Shown piece by piece: positions 24,443 through 34,870 of a DNA stretch of 64,000 nucleotides; position 1 is the first letter of the stretch, and every line of letters starts with the position of its first letter. The notes beneath the pieces are model-generated. The model saw nothing but the letters and a program-made list of their open reading frames with translations. It ran no database searches and was not told where the DNA came from. Source of the stretch: a virus; IMG/VR virus record IMGVR_UViG_3300025141_000060, positions 1 to 64,000 of that record, one strand, 5' to 3'. The translations under genes were made by a program, and so were the position numbers.

Positions 24443-26292
24443 ACTGTCCCTATAAAGTTAAGCTTCCAAACAATTGTTAGATCGGAGTACTGGTCCGCCC
24501 CAGCAACGGTCCCCGCATCTTTTATAGCACACAAATTTTTAGTTAAACTCTTTTCTGCAAATAACTTATATACTATTTTATTATAGCCTGCCCCAAATTT
24601 AAGGGGGAAACTTGGTAAGGCTTTTGGTTGTCCATCAAGTCGAGTAGTGGATAAGGTTTTATCTAAATCAAGTGTCCACAAGCCTAACTTATATATACCA
24701 CCATACATATTAGCTAACCCTAAATCACCTGATGATATTGTACAAATACAGGATAATTCACTCCCCCCAATAGCTGAAAAATCAGCGTCTGCTGAGACAA
24801 TTAATCCTGATGCTGGGTCAATAATACGGTTAGGATATATTGGTTTTCCACCTTCATCTACATTAGTAAAAGCAGTCGTTGAAGAGGGCATATACGCTCT
24901 AACAAAGCCATCTCTATCCATAGCTCTTACTGAAGACGAGTTGAAAAAGTTATCGTCCCCTGGGCTTTTTGGATAAGTCCCACTAAAATAAATGCTGCTT
25001 GTGCCACCAGTGGAATTTTCAATCTTTGATAACGACGATAAAATTGCATAATCAGTGCCGCTAGTATGGGGATAACACCCTAAAAATATATCTCCATCAA
25101 GCCCCCCTTCCTCAAAAGTTGGGCGCACACCCGACACTTTTTGGTATTTAGTGGCTCCATAGCTTTCCTCTAACTGCCAACCCCACATAAATAGGCTCCC
25201 ACCAGTAGGAGATCCATTGGAAATATTATACCTAACTTCTACTTGATCGCCATTCACAGTATTTGCATCAGTACCCAACCCTTCTAAATACGCATCCAAT
25301 CTATACCAACCAGTAGAAGACGTTTCGGAAACTACAGGAGTAACACTACCTAGTATACCATTTGTGCCTGTTACAAACTCTGGGGGAATATGCTTTCCTG
25401 CTGTTGAATCCCATAGAGAGAAGGTAGCAATATGGTTAACAGCCGTTCCTGTCTTATCTCTTATGTGCATAGTAAATCCAGAAGTTTCATTACCAAATTC
25501 AGGTTGCTTAATATAAAGACTTAGAGTATGGTCTACATTATCATGAAAACTTGTTTTCCATAAATTAACCGAGGATTGTCTTAGGCTGCCTACCGTGTTG
25601 TATGTCGAACTTACATAATAAGCAGATGTTCCGTAGAAGGGGCCTGTATGCGTTCCCGACAAAGTAGCAGTTGCAACATTAGCAGAAGTCCAGTAAGCTA
25701 AAGGAGGGTCACTCCAAGGACCTTCAGTGTAAGACAGAAGATTTGGGTTACTTTGAGAGCCAAGCCTATTTAAATTATGTCCCACCGCATGGGCTCTACC
25801 TTGCATCAACGTAGCTCCCATGTGATGATATTGACCAGACGCTGCATCTATCGCAGCCATTGTGTCAGGCTCTAATTGCTTATCTGTAGGGTTGGGAGCT
25901 AGACCTGGATCTCTTTTGGGATCGTAAGAGGATGTGGTAGAGGCTATATTTTCATTAACAAGAGACACGGCGCGAACTCTATTATCACTTTTAACGGAGC
26001 TTACATACGAATGATACTTAGAACCCACGCTCGTATAATCCGAGACACTGTGGGGATAAAAATGACCATTATTTCTATAAGCATCAGAGCTTTTACCAAA
26101 TGATATTGCCTTTATGGTAAAGTTTGAAGCGTCTGTAACACCTTTAACAGGTGCTACATTAATAGAAGAGGGGGTTGTTAAAAGAGTACAGATGTTCTCA
26201 GAAGCCCCATCGACCCACAAATTGGATTCTTTATGAACTAGTTTTTGATTATCTGTTGCAAAATTTTGATAAATTTCTACGGTACCAAACAT
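24439..26292 (-). CDS. Tail protein: split adaptor with inserted carbohydrate-binding-like domain
   Basis: 617 residues. The N-terminus (FGTVEIYQNF, then KESNLWVDGASENICTLLTT) and C-terminus (NKIVYKLFAEKSLTKN, then SDLTIVWKLNFIG) match the two halves of the adaptor in the next two genes. The middle carries extra material. Residues about 200-375 form a jelly-roll pattern (TLSLYIKQPEF, FTMHIRDKTG, GWYRLDAYLEG, LFMWGWQLEESYGATKY), typical of CBM4/9-like domains in phage fibres, where the last strand ends in W/Q-L-E. The likely job is receptor or polysaccharide binding beside the sulfatase. It is coupled to the sulfatase gene by a 4-base overlap. Confidence 0.72.
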   Translation of the reverse strand: MFGTVEIYQNFATDNQKLVHKESNLWVDGASENICTLLTTPSSINVAPVKGVTDASNFTIKAISFGKSSDAYRNNGHFYPHSVSDYTSVGSKYHSYVSSVKSDNRVRAVSLVNENIASTTSSYDPKRDPGLAPNPTDKQLEPDTMAAIDAASGQYHHMGATLMQGRAHAVGHNLNRLGSQSNPNLLSYTEGPWSDPPLAYWTSANVATATLSGTHTGPFYGTSAYYVSSTYNTVGSLRQSSVNLWKTSFHDNVDHTLSLYIKQPEFGNETSGFTMHIRDKTGTAVNHIATFSLWDSTAGKHIPPEFVTGTNGILGSVTPVVSETSSTGWYRLDAYLEGLGTDANTVNGDQVEVRYNISNGSPTGGSLFMWGWQLEESYGATKYQKVSGVRPTFEEGGLDGDIFLGCYPHTSGTDYAILSSLSKIENSTGGTSSIYFSGTYPKSPGDDNFFNSSSVRAMDRDGFVRAYMPSSTTAFTNVDEGGKPIYPNRIIDPASGLIVSADADFSAIGGSELSCICTISSGDLGLANMYGGIYKLGLWTLDLDKTLSTTRLDGQPKALPSFPLKFGAGYNKIVYKLFAEKSLTKNLCAIKDAGTVAGADQYSDLTIVWKLNFIGTV

Positions 26293-29200
26293 TTAATTAT
26301 CAACCTCCAACTGAGTATAATTTCCATAAGTTCCATCCTCACCAGTCCCCACGGGGTCTGGGTGATTTCTATAAGAAAGCCTACTTCCACCACTAGCACA
26401 ATGTACAGCAGAAGAATCAGACCAGACACGAGTATTAAATCCCTTCCTTGTTGCTGCTTTCCCTAGTTTATTAAAGTACCTAAATAAATGTAATAAATCA
26501 ATCGGCTCTATAGATTTATACCCTTTCACTGATTTTCCTATATTGGTTCCTTCTATAGACCCCGATAAAGTTAAAACCCGTGCGCTTTCTGGTTCCTGTG
26601 AGAAATTCTCGGGCCTTAAAATCCTCTTACCCAGGCTAAAGTTTATTGGACCTGAATACTCTAACCCACTATTATCGTAAAATTTAATACCTTTATAAAG
26701 ATTGGCCTTAAAAACAGAATAGGGCGCAGATGATTTAACTAAAGTTAGCTTTTTTAAACTCGAAAGATCTTTCTCATAAGTATAGACCTCGTCATTACTA
26801 TCTTTATATAATTTCCTACCTACTAAAACCTCTTCGTTTTCATATATAGTAAGCATATTTGTCTGCGCTGAGTCGTAACTAATTACATTTGCTATTTCTC
26901 CTGTAGCAGCATTGCCTCCATTATTTGAGGGTGTGGGATTAAGTTGGTTGTGCCCTAATCTAAATACACGAGACTGTTCGTATCGCCTAAAATCCCCAGC
27001 CCTAGTTGCAGCATATAATCCATACCCCCAAGTAAGTAGTTTGCAAGGAGTGTGCAGGATAGCTTCTCGCTGATTATTGCCTACTGGAAGGTCTTCAGGG
27101 AGTAACCCATCAAACCTATCGTTATACGCCTGCACAAAACATCTAAGCCCCTTATTTTGTACAGCATCTATTCCTAAGGTGGCATTTCCAGCATTCATCT
27201 CAAATGCATCATAAGGAATAGTTACCCTGACCTTATACCAGGACACTTTATCTGCGTTAGGGTATAGGGTAGTCCAAGGAACAACAATTTCTTCAACAGA
27301 AGCAGCATCATCGCCCGTATAAGAATGTCCGTTGGTTAGAATAGAGCTTGTATAGGCCCCTGCCCCCCAATAGGGAGAGGCAACAGGCTCTCCTAATTTA
27401 AGTACTAATCTTGTGTAACTATTATTACTTCCTATAGGCGCAATCGTGACCATCGCTGATGTGGCATAGTTATCTTGAAAAGATTCGTCTCCCTTAGCTT
27501 TTCCTCTAAGATAAACACAAAAACTATATGGTTGCCCTTGTATTAATTTATTTCGTTCAACATCTCGATAAACGGACAAAGGAGGGAAAGTTATACCTCC
27601 CGCCTCTGAAAAACTATTATATTGTTCGTCCGATACACCCCAAACATTTGTATTAGGGTGAGCGCGGCTTCTTCCAGCCTGGAGTTGGAAGAATGATCTT
27701 GCTGCCCCAACCATCCCTGTTGGGTCTAAAACAGTTGGAAGAAGGGGGTCCACCCCTGCTGGTACATACTCCCAATTATCTTCATCCCCTAACGCATCTA
27801 TATCTAAGAAAACATTATCGGATTCTGTTATAGTAGGTTTAACTCTCTTACTAGTAAAATCTATCTCAATGGGTTCTCCAATAGAAAAACCCACAATCCA
27901 ACCAGAAAAAGGGTTATTACCTGTATAATTTTCTAAATCACTATAAAAGAATCTATCATCTTCTTTAGAATATCCTAATGGATTAGTGTTTCCAGGTAAT
28001 AGTGTATTGAGTTCCAAGAATGTTTTTGGTGTTGAGACCATATGTTGTTCTATGCACGAGTGCCCTGGTCTAGCTAATGCTAATAATGGAGAACCCAACA
28101 AGGACCCTCGCTGGTGTGTATGGAAATAAGGCCAAACCGCTAAACCCCCTCCAAAACCCAAACTGGTTGGGTTTTGGCTGATCTCTTCTCTTTTGCCTTG
28201 AGGTATATAATCTGACCATTGGTTATAGGAGTGGAAGCCCTTTCTGGCTACCCAATAAGCTGTATGAAGATCACCGTCGTTCGCTCCGCCAGGGGCATGA
28301 TTCTCACCAAAACCACTAGGCCATTTTGTCATAGTAGAATTACATATTCCTGTGTATGGAATTTTGCCCATCAATCCATCATCTCCTACATCATCCCCAT
28401 GCTCTGAATAGAAGTTAAGAATCGCCCCACCTGGAAAAAACTCACCGCTATTGGGGTTTCTATAGCTATTCCAGTCAGGTGCTCCAATAACTGTCCACAA
28501 CTCACTAGCGTAACTCATGGGTCCACAATCACCCCCTGGATTCTCACAAACCGCTAAAATATTAGGAAGATCCCCAACAGAGGTTCTAAAGAGATCATAG
28601 GTAAGGTCCCCAGCTATATCTGTACCTACAGTAGTTGAGGATTTGGTTAATGCTAGAGGGCTTCCATCTGGCATACGTAATTCAATCTCCTGTGGAGCAT
28701 CTTGCTGCAAAGTTAAATCAGGAATAACGGCTTCATAAGGTACTTGAGCGGCATCGTTAAGTGTTTTATCTACTAAACTTATGTCATCAAAAACAACAAA
28801 TCTTTTTTCGGAATTTAGGTTGGGATATTGGAATAACTCTAAAATATAATCTTGCGATAGATCTGAATCAAAAATGTTCGCTCTATGAAGTTGAACGTGA
28901 CGCCCGTTATATATGCTGGAAAGCGAGGAATCAGCATTATAATAAGTTCCATACTCAAAAGGAACTGGAGTTTTTTGGTTTTTTGTATGGAACTTAAGCT
29001 TTACGGACTGCTTATCCTCTTCTGTTATATACCTAAGTAGTGTATTATTATCACTGATAACGTCACACTGAGTATCTTGAATCTGTATATTAGTTTCTTC
29101 CTTTCCTAAGAAAGTATGTGTATAGTTATTTAATATATTGGAAATACCTGAAGCAGCATTATTTATATTTGAAACTTTTTCCATCTTCCACTCCCCATTA

Positions 29201-32200
29201 GGAGCCCAAAAGAAAACCACAGAATCACCGTTATTAGTTTTTTCAACTTTAGTTCTAAGAACCGCACCAATGCTTCCTCCCCCTAAAATCGAAGAATCTA
29301 ACTTACCCGTAAAAAAGTTAACAGTTAACTCAAAATCATGATCAGGAATAAGTATATTTTTTTCCATCTCTGTGTAGCCAGACAAATCGAATTTTATTCT
29401 AGGTAAGCCTGCTCCTCTTGTTCGCATATAAACACACGGATTCTTTATTAGATAATTATCAAACGTAGAATTTACAGTCTTTTGGTCTGAATCAAAATTT
29501 AATATAGCAAAATCAGTAGCTATAGAACCTAAATTCAATCTATCAGATGAAGAAGTGTCAATAAAAGAAATACCGCTCAAGAAGTGAGAGGCAACAAATT
29601 CAGGATTACCGTAGTAAGGGGTGTTTGCATTTTGCACAGACGAAACACCTACCTCACCGTCAAGAAGTGCGGCACCAGAAACATTTAATTGTATATAAAA
29701 AGGATTCTGAATTTTTGTAGTTATAAGGTTTGTTGCTGGGGTGGAATCAGGCAAAAGTATCTCAGGATCTATTGCTGAACCATCAATAGAAAAATCAGAA
29801 TTATAATAAATGGGTCCGTATGTATGAGATAAAATCGTAGGACCTCCTTGCTTAACAGTAACAAGCTGATTTTCAGGCAACGAGCTTCCATCAAGTGCAG
29901 AAAGAAAATATTTATTATATGTGTTGTATATCGTATGAATCCCATTAGCGTTTCTTCTTCTAAGACTAAACTCTCTCTTATCGAGCTTAGGGGATAAATA
30001 TTTATCGAACCCAACATCCTCTATCATATTAGCAAAAGACCTTGGTACATCTTTCCAAATCGAAGAAGCAGAAAATAGGTTATAGTTAAGTTTATAAGTC
30101 TCATCAGCAATACCTTCTTTCTTCAACTCATGAAATTTAAACAATGTATAGATCTCTTCTGGTAGCGTATCCCTCCTAACAAACTGATCACAAGAGGAAA
30201 AAGCAAGTGAGTCATAGTTTCTTGATAAGAAAGCACTACTAACATTTAAATTAAAGTAAGAATCATTAGATGCAGAGCCTGCGCAATCTTTTGAATACAC
30301 CCCACTAAGGTTTTCTGGAGTTGCAGGAACTAAACCAAATGAAGAAGGATTCCAACCTAAAGGAAGAAAATCTAGTATAGAACTTGTATTATTATAGAAA
30401 GTAGGCATATTACGTCCACCTCTGTCAAACCATCCTTTTTGTTCTAAAGTGTTATGAAAATCTCTTCTTCTTAAGGATTTTCTTTTTACTGGTTGTCCTA
30501 TATTGGTAGCTGTTGGGGGCACTATCTCAATAGTATTGACAACCGAAGATACAATGTTATTAGAATATTTGGCTTGTTCTCTAGTGAATACGGGTAACTT
30601 AGCATGTTCGATGGTGCTTTGGGAATCATCAAAACCATTATATTTCTCTTCTCCTAATGCAAACCCTGTAATTCTATCGTAGATACCTGACGCAGAAAAG
30701 TTATTAAGCATTCCTGAGACTCCACAAACATCTTGCCCCCTAGCGCCAACCTCACCTACGTCTTTACGCGGAACAATAATACTAGGACATATATAATCAA
30801 TACCGCTTGCATACTCCGCTGCTTTTAAAACAACTCTTGTTCTAGGAATTGCTTTAGCAGGCACAAAATCATCCATTATAGACAAAGATTGAAGTATCTC
30901 TGCATTGCTGTACTGCCCAGAGGAGTCTTGAAATAAAATACTGGAGAAATCGCCCGAACATACCGTAAAATCAAAAGTTGAGGATTTCCCATTCCACAAA
31001 CTTAAAGCATCATAATCTTGGTATACTTTATTATCAATAATACTATCGTAATTTGGAGGTAGCTGTACGGAGGAGGTAAAGAAGACATACCCATTATCTA
31101 AATATAAATCAGTACGATCATTCCCAGATAAGATATAATTATTGGTATAATCATAGAAGCTGTTTGTAAAATTAACATCAATACAGAATCGCTCTAATTC
31201 AGATTTGTAAAAATGAAGGAGTTCGTCAGTTACAGCACAATTTCTAAAAAACTTTTCATCATCCCAAGGTGGGACAGGTGTAGTACGCCCTCTGTAATGA
31301 AATCTAAAATTATCATCGCCTTTAATAGCTAATTTTTTTGAGTATAGTTTGGAATAATACTCTCCTGTGTACCAAGTCCCCTCCCAGTTAACAATAGGCC
31401 CAAGCCAACCTCGCCCGTCCTCAGTTATATTAAGTCTAAAAGGCTCATTTCTGATAAAGAATAGATACGGATAGGCTTCTACGGCATTACTTATAATGCT
31501 GTCAACAGCCGCTCTAATATTTTGGTCTTTATTATTTGAACTATAGGTTTGTGGATCAATACCATAAGAAATAGCGGTATCAATACTGTATGTTTTTGGA
31601 TTAAACATATCAGTCTCAGTTATTAGTAAATAATAAAGTAATTGAGGAATATAGGACTCAAACATTTCTGATATTGCGCCACTAACATCAATAGGATTAT
31701 TTACAATAATGGTATCAAGTGCATCAATTAACCCTTGTTTAGTTCCTTTTTTTCTATAAAGGGATGCAGCATTTCTTATTTGATTCCTCCATGATGCAGG
31801 ATTATTTCCATAGAGTTTCCACCCTAATAAGCTGGCGAGGTATGGAAGGTACTCAGGAGGACAATTTTCAATAGATCCTAATGTTTCTAAAGATTCTACT
31901 TGATTGTCAATATCTCTTAAAGAATAAGAAAGCCCTCGTAAAAATTTATGAAAGGGACCTTTAGGTTCTGTGCTTTGTAATTCGTAATTTGAAGAGCCTA
32001 AACCAGCTTCTATAGCATTTTTTACTACTTCATCTTCCCTGTCAATATAAAGCGGGGAATAAATAACATCAATTAGAGTTTTTAGCTTATCAAGGTTTTG
32101 GGTCCCACTTGTATACGATCCAGTTCCTGACTGAAAACTCCCAGGAAGCATCTTAGCGTCTAAAGAGCTAAAATTAGAGAAGTTAGTCCAAAGATATTCT

Positions 32201-32796
32201 TGATAATCTTTAATGCCGTCATTTATTAAATACGTTGTATTTTTATAAAGGTTCTTAACAATAGAACTAGCTATCAATGATGATGGAGAAGACACAGGAC
32301 CGCTAGTATTTAAAAAATACAACCAACTTAGATTTGATATAAGGTACGCATGCGTACCTGAAGTCGTTGTTGCATAGTTTGCGGACGTATCAGAAAGCAA
32401 AGTACTAGAATTTAATGTTATTTTTGGGAGAAGAGTACCACTCAAAAAAGTAAGAAATTCAGAGGAGGTACCATAGTCCGAATACTTATAACCCAACGGA
32501 GTTAATATGTTCTGTTGGAAGTCATTAGAAGTAATGTCTGTTAGCTTATTTTGTTTTACAAAGTACTGACTAAACCCGCTTGGGGTATTTATTGCACTTA
32601 AAGTATTTGATTCAGATAGAGCACTAATATTTAATGTCTGTGCTATTTTATTGATTGATGCTAAATGGCTATTAATGATTAAGTCTGTAAGCTTAACCTG
32701 CGAGCCGCTTAAAGCGAGATCATCTTCCAGATACAAGTCTGGAGTTACTATCTTTACTGCATCTACAAAGTTTAGTTTTGAATACTTTTTTGCCAT
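26293..32796 (-). CDS. Giant baseplate wedge protein with P2 gpI-like domain (T4 gp7-like)
   Basis: 2167 residues, twice the size of T4 gp7 (1032). Residues about 312-368 contain LPYLASLLGWKLYGNNPASW, then RNQIRNAASLYRKKGTKQGL, the hallmark of the tail protein I / gp7 family. It lies right after the gp6-like gene as in T4 (6 then 7). The remaining 1800 residues seem to be a string of beta-rich domains, including a jelly-roll-like block near 1650-1850 (YSFCVYLRGKAKG, VSWYKVRVTIPYDAF) resembling carbohydrate-binding modules. It should bridge the inner baseplate wedge to peripheral fibres and probably contacts glycans itself. It starts on the last base of the gp6-like stop. Confidence 0.82.
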   Translation of the reverse strand: MAKKYSKLNFVDAVKIVTPDLYLEDDLALSGSQVKLTDLIINSHLASINKIAQTLNISALSESNTLSAINTPSGFSQYFVKQNKLTDITSNDFQQNILTPLGYKYSDYGTSSEFLTFLSGTLLPKITLNSSTLLSDTSANYATTTSGTHAYLISNLSWLYFLNTSGPVSSPSSLIASSIVKNLYKNTTYLINDGIKDYQEYLWTNFSNFSSLDAKMLPGSFQSGTGSYTSGTQNLDKLKTLIDVIYSPLYIDREDEVVKNAIEAGLGSSNYELQSTEPKGPFHKFLRGLSYSLRDIDNQVESLETLGSIENCPPEYLPYLASLLGWKLYGNNPASWRNQIRNAASLYRKKGTKQGLIDALDTIIVNNPIDVSGAISEMFESYIPQLLYYLLITETDMFNPKTYSIDTAISYGIDPQTYSSNNKDQNIRAAVDSIISNAVEAYPYLFFIRNEPFRLNITEDGRGWLGPIVNWEGTWYTGEYYSKLYSKKLAIKGDDNFRFHYRGRTTPVPPWDDEKFFRNCAVTDELLHFYKSELERFCIDVNFTNSFYDYTNNYILSGNDRTDLYLDNGYVFFTSSVQLPPNYDSIIDNKVYQDYDALSLWNGKSSTFDFTVCSGDFSSILFQDSSGQYSNAEILQSLSIMDDFVPAKAIPRTRVVLKAAEYASGIDYICPSIIVPRKDVGEVGARGQDVCGVSGMLNNFSASGIYDRITGFALGEEKYNGFDDSQSTIEHAKLPVFTREQAKYSNNIVSSVVNTIEIVPPTATNIGQPVKRKSLRRRDFHNTLEQKGWFDRGGRNMPTFYNNTSSILDFLPLGWNPSSFGLVPATPENLSGVYSKDCAGSASNDSYFNLNVSSAFLSRNYDSLAFSSCDQFVRRDTLPEEIYTLFKFHELKKEGIADETYKLNYNLFSASSIWKDVPRSFANMIEDVGFDKYLSPKLDKREFSLRRRNANGIHTIYNTYNKYFLSALDGSSLPENQLVTVKQGGPTILSHTYGPIYYNSDFSIDGSAIDPEILLPDSTPATNLITTKIQNPFYIQLNVSGAALLDGEVGVSSVQNANTPYYGNPEFVASHFLSGISFIDTSSSDRLNLGSIATDFAILNFDSDQKTVNSTFDNYLIKNPCVYMRTRGAGLPRIKFDLSGYTEMEKNILIPDHDFELTVNFFTGKLDSSILGGGSIGAVLRTKVEKTNNGDSVVFFWAPNGEWKMEKVSNINNAASGISNILNNYTHTFLGKEETNIQIQDTQCDVISDNNTLLRYITEEDKQSVKLKFHTKNQKTPVPFEYGTYYNADSSLSSIYNGRHVQLHRANIFDSDLSQDYILELFQYPNLNSEKRFVVFDDISLVDKTLNDAAQVPYEAVIPDLTLQQDAPQEIELRMPDGSPLALTKSSTTVGTDIAGDLTYDLFRTSVGDLPNILAVCENPGGDCGPMSYASELWTVIGAPDWNSYRNPNSGEFFPGGAILNFYSEHGDDVGDDGLMGKIPYTGICNSTMTKWPSGFGENHAPGGANDGDLHTAYWVARKGFHSYNQWSDYIPQGKREEISQNPTSLGFGGGLAVWPYFHTHQRGSLLGSPLLALARPGHSCIEQHMVSTPKTFLELNTLLPGNTNPLGYSKEDDRFFYSDLENYTGNNPFSGWIVGFSIGEPIEIDFTSKRVKPTITESDNVFLDIDALGDEDNWEYVPAGVDPLLPTVLDPTGMVGAARSFFQLQAGRSRAHPNTNVWGVSDEQYNSFSEAGGITFPPLSVYRDVERNKLIQGQPYSFCVYLRGKAKGDESFQDNYATSAMVTIAPIGSNNSYTRLVLKLGEPVASPYWGAGAYTSSILTNGHSYTGDDAASVEEIVVPWTTLYPNADKVSWYKVRVTIPYDAFEMNAGNATLGIDAVQNKGLRCFVQAYNDRFDGLLPEDLPVGNNQREAILHTPCKLLTWGYGLYAATRAGDFRRYEQSRVFRLGHNQLNPTPSNNGGNAATGEIANVISYDSAQTNMLTIYENEEVLVGRKLYKDSNDEVYTYEKDLSSLKKLTLVKSSAPYSVFKANLYKGIKFYDNSGLEYSGPINFSLGKRILRPENFSQEPESARVLTLSGSIEGTNIGKSVKGYKSIEPIDLLHLFRYFNKLGKAATRKGFNTRVWSDSSAVHCASGGSRLSYRNHPDPVGTGEDGTYGNYTQLEVDN

Positions 32797-34409
32797 TAGA
32801 TAAAGGTTATGTTTATAGTTACATTATTTAATTGAACTACCTCATTAAAGTCTATCGAAATAGCGTCAGAGATATTATCAATTGTTGAGTAACGTACATT
32901 TGTAAGATCAAATATCTTTCTATTTAATTCCTGAGGAACAAAAGCGTCCCCAAAACCAAATCTAGAGTAGGAAAAGAAATTAGTTATAATATTAGATGCT
33001 TCTTGTTTTACAGATTCTTCTTTATCACTTAAAGAAGAATCAACGAATAATGTAACTATAAGATCTAATGTTCTTATTAATCCATCCACAACGACAATCT
33101 CATCGGTAAGCATCTTCTTGTTCTTTATAGCTGAAAGAAGATTTGCTTTATATTCTATTGTAGCCTTCTGAAGTTGCGTTTCAGTCGCCTTTTGTAAAAC
33201 AAACAGGTCAATAATATTAGCTGAAGAGTATGCTTTTCGTGTTGAAGCAGTTCCTATCGCTGCACCCCCTGAAGGGCTACGATACCTAGAAACATACGAA
33301 GCGAAGTCTCCTAAAGTAACTAACCGATCTTGTTGTTTAAACACTAAAGGTCCATTTACCTTAGCGTTTTCAACAGTTTCCGCGTCAACACCTCCTGTTA
33401 TTACACTTGTATTTGTTAATGTTCCCGCTCCTGCATTTTTGGTTACTATAGGGGCGTTAATAATAGAGCCGAGCAAATTGCCGCGACTTCCTCCCCCAAC
33501 TCTATAAAGAACTCGATACGAAGAAGAGTTTGGTGGTGCAGCACCTACGTTGCCATCACCAAACCGAACCAAGCCATTGTAATCTTCATCATAAATAACT
33601 TCAAAAATTTTATTAGTACTTCCTGACGCAGAATAAAGATTACCTACCTGTGTGTATGTTCCTGATAAAGAATCAGAAGAATCTATATAAATTTGAACAC
33701 TATTTTCAATAATAGGTCCTTGTGTTAAAGAAATAGTCTTAAATACTTGAGTGGTATCAAATGTACCCACTTCTTCAACTAATGCCCCCTCTAATAATGC
33801 TAGATTATTCCACGATATATTTTCTTCACCCTCAGAGCTAGAGCGGGATAATGTAATCTCTGAGGTATTACTGCCTAAATTTTGTATTTTTCCCGCAACA
33901 ACAGGGTATAATGTATAAGTTACCTGACCTCCATCTTGAGGAGATGAAAGCGTAATAATTCTACTGTCTGCTTCTACAATTGGATCTGCATCTGTAGATG
34001 CTGTATCGAGTGATATTCTCGCGTTTCCCCCCGCGCTGGTGGGGCCTTTCATTCGTATACCTATAAGCTCTAACAGCTTTCGAACATTTCTTCTACTTCT
34101 AGCGGTGGGTAAAAAGTTTTCATTCGCTAAAGCATCTGCTTTAAACGATAAAACAGCACCCATATACGAAATCAGTTCAGCAAACATTACACCAAAATCA
34201 GACTCACTAAAATTTTGATAGTCCTCTGGGTATACAGCTTGCATATAATTAAATAAAGAATCCCTTAAACTACCGAAATCCGTAGCGGCATAGTTTATTA
34301 AAGAATCTTTGTTTTCAAAGTTTGCCCCCTGCTGAATTAATTTTTGGAAATCTGACGAAGCAGTTGTGAAAGGTATTGTTGTAGGAAGATTATAATTTGA
34401 TGTACTCAT
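32796..34409 (-). CDS. Baseplate wedge protein, Baseplate_J family (T4 gp6-like)
   Basis: 537 residues (T4 gp6 has 660). Hallmarks: FNYMQAVYPEDYQNFSESDF followed by GVMFAELISYMGAVLSFKAD near the N-terminus, ARSRRNVRKLLELIGIRMKG, and RFGDGNVGAAPP typical of gpJ/gp6 proteins. The C-terminus has the domain with LVTLGDFASYVSRY. It would dimerise to form the wedge ring around the hub. It sits between gp25-like (upstream, 4-base overlap) and gp7-like genes, the conserved order of contractile injection systems. Confidence 0.9.
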   Translation of the reverse strand: MSTSNYNLPTTIPFTTASSDFQKLIQQGANFENKDSLINYAATDFGSLRDSLFNYMQAVYPEDYQNFSESDFGVMFAELISYMGAVLSFKADALANENFLPTARSRRNVRKLLELIGIRMKGPTSAGGNARISLDTASTDADPIVEADSRIITLSSPQDGGQVTYTLYPVVAGKIQNLGSNTSEITLSRSSSEGEENISWNNLALLEGALVEEVGTFDTTQVFKTISLTQGPIIENSVQIYIDSSDSLSGTYTQVGNLYSASGSTNKIFEVIYDEDYNGLVRFGDGNVGAAPPNSSSYRVLYRVGGGSRGNLLGSIINAPIVTKNAGAGTLTNTSVITGGVDAETVENAKVNGPLVFKQQDRLVTLGDFASYVSRYRSPSGGAAIGTASTRKAYSSANIIDLFVLQKATETQLQKATIEYKANLLSAIKNKKMLTDEIVVVDGLIRTLDLIVTLFVDSSLSDKEESVKQEASNIITNFFSYSRFGFGDAFVPQELNRKIFDLTNVRYSTIDNISDAISIDFNEVVQLNNVTINITFI

Positions 34410-34870
34410 AATGATATAGATAATTCGCTTTGTTCTTCTGATATTCTAGAGGCTACTAGAAGCCTAATCTTTAGTCCTGGTAGCCCAAATCCTTGAGCTT
34501 TATCTGATTTTAAAATATCTAGTCTCAATATTCTAACAGTAGGCAGGTAATTACTGACTCCTCCAACTATCTCCTTTTTCATACTAATTATGAGATCCTC
34601 TGTTATGGGCTCAAAAAGAAACCTTTTTAAAGATAGTCCAAAGTTAGGAAGCATAACCCGCTCCCCTCGTTCTGTTTTAATGAATTGTCTAAGCTCACTC
34701 TTAACCAGTTCAAAGCCTTTTGTCTTAACAAAGATTCCTTTAGCAGAATTAGTTTTATCATATAAAGGATATCGAACTCCAAAAATAGCCTCAGTAGAAA
34801 CTGCATTTATTATTTCATCAGTTACTGTTGTCGCAGGGGGTACACCAAAAATATTTGTATTAGTAATCAT
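34406..34870 (-). CDS. Baseplate wedge protein, GPW/gp25 family
   Basis: 154 residues (T4 gp25 has 132). Typical features are a segment FELVKSELRQFIKTERGERV followed by MLPNFGLSLKRFLFEP, where the E-R-x-M-x-P-x-F-G-S/L motif defines the family, and a final beta-strand pair with GLKIRLLVASRI. It forms part of the wedge core and primes sheath assembly. It overlaps both neighbours by 4 bases. Confidence 0.93.
   Translation of the reverse strand: MITNTNIFGVPPATTVTDEIINAVSTEAIFGVRYPLYDKTNSAKGIFVKTKGFELVKSELRQFIKTERGERVMLPNFGLSLKRFLFEPITEDLIISMKKEIVGGVSNYLPTVRILRLDILKSDKAQGFGLPGLKIRLLVASRISEEQSELSISL

Noticed and set aside
24647-24976. 109-codon plus-strand frame opposite the 617-residue tail protein
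   Set aside because: Fully antisense to a well-supported gene, with no signal or family similarity; taken as a chance frame.
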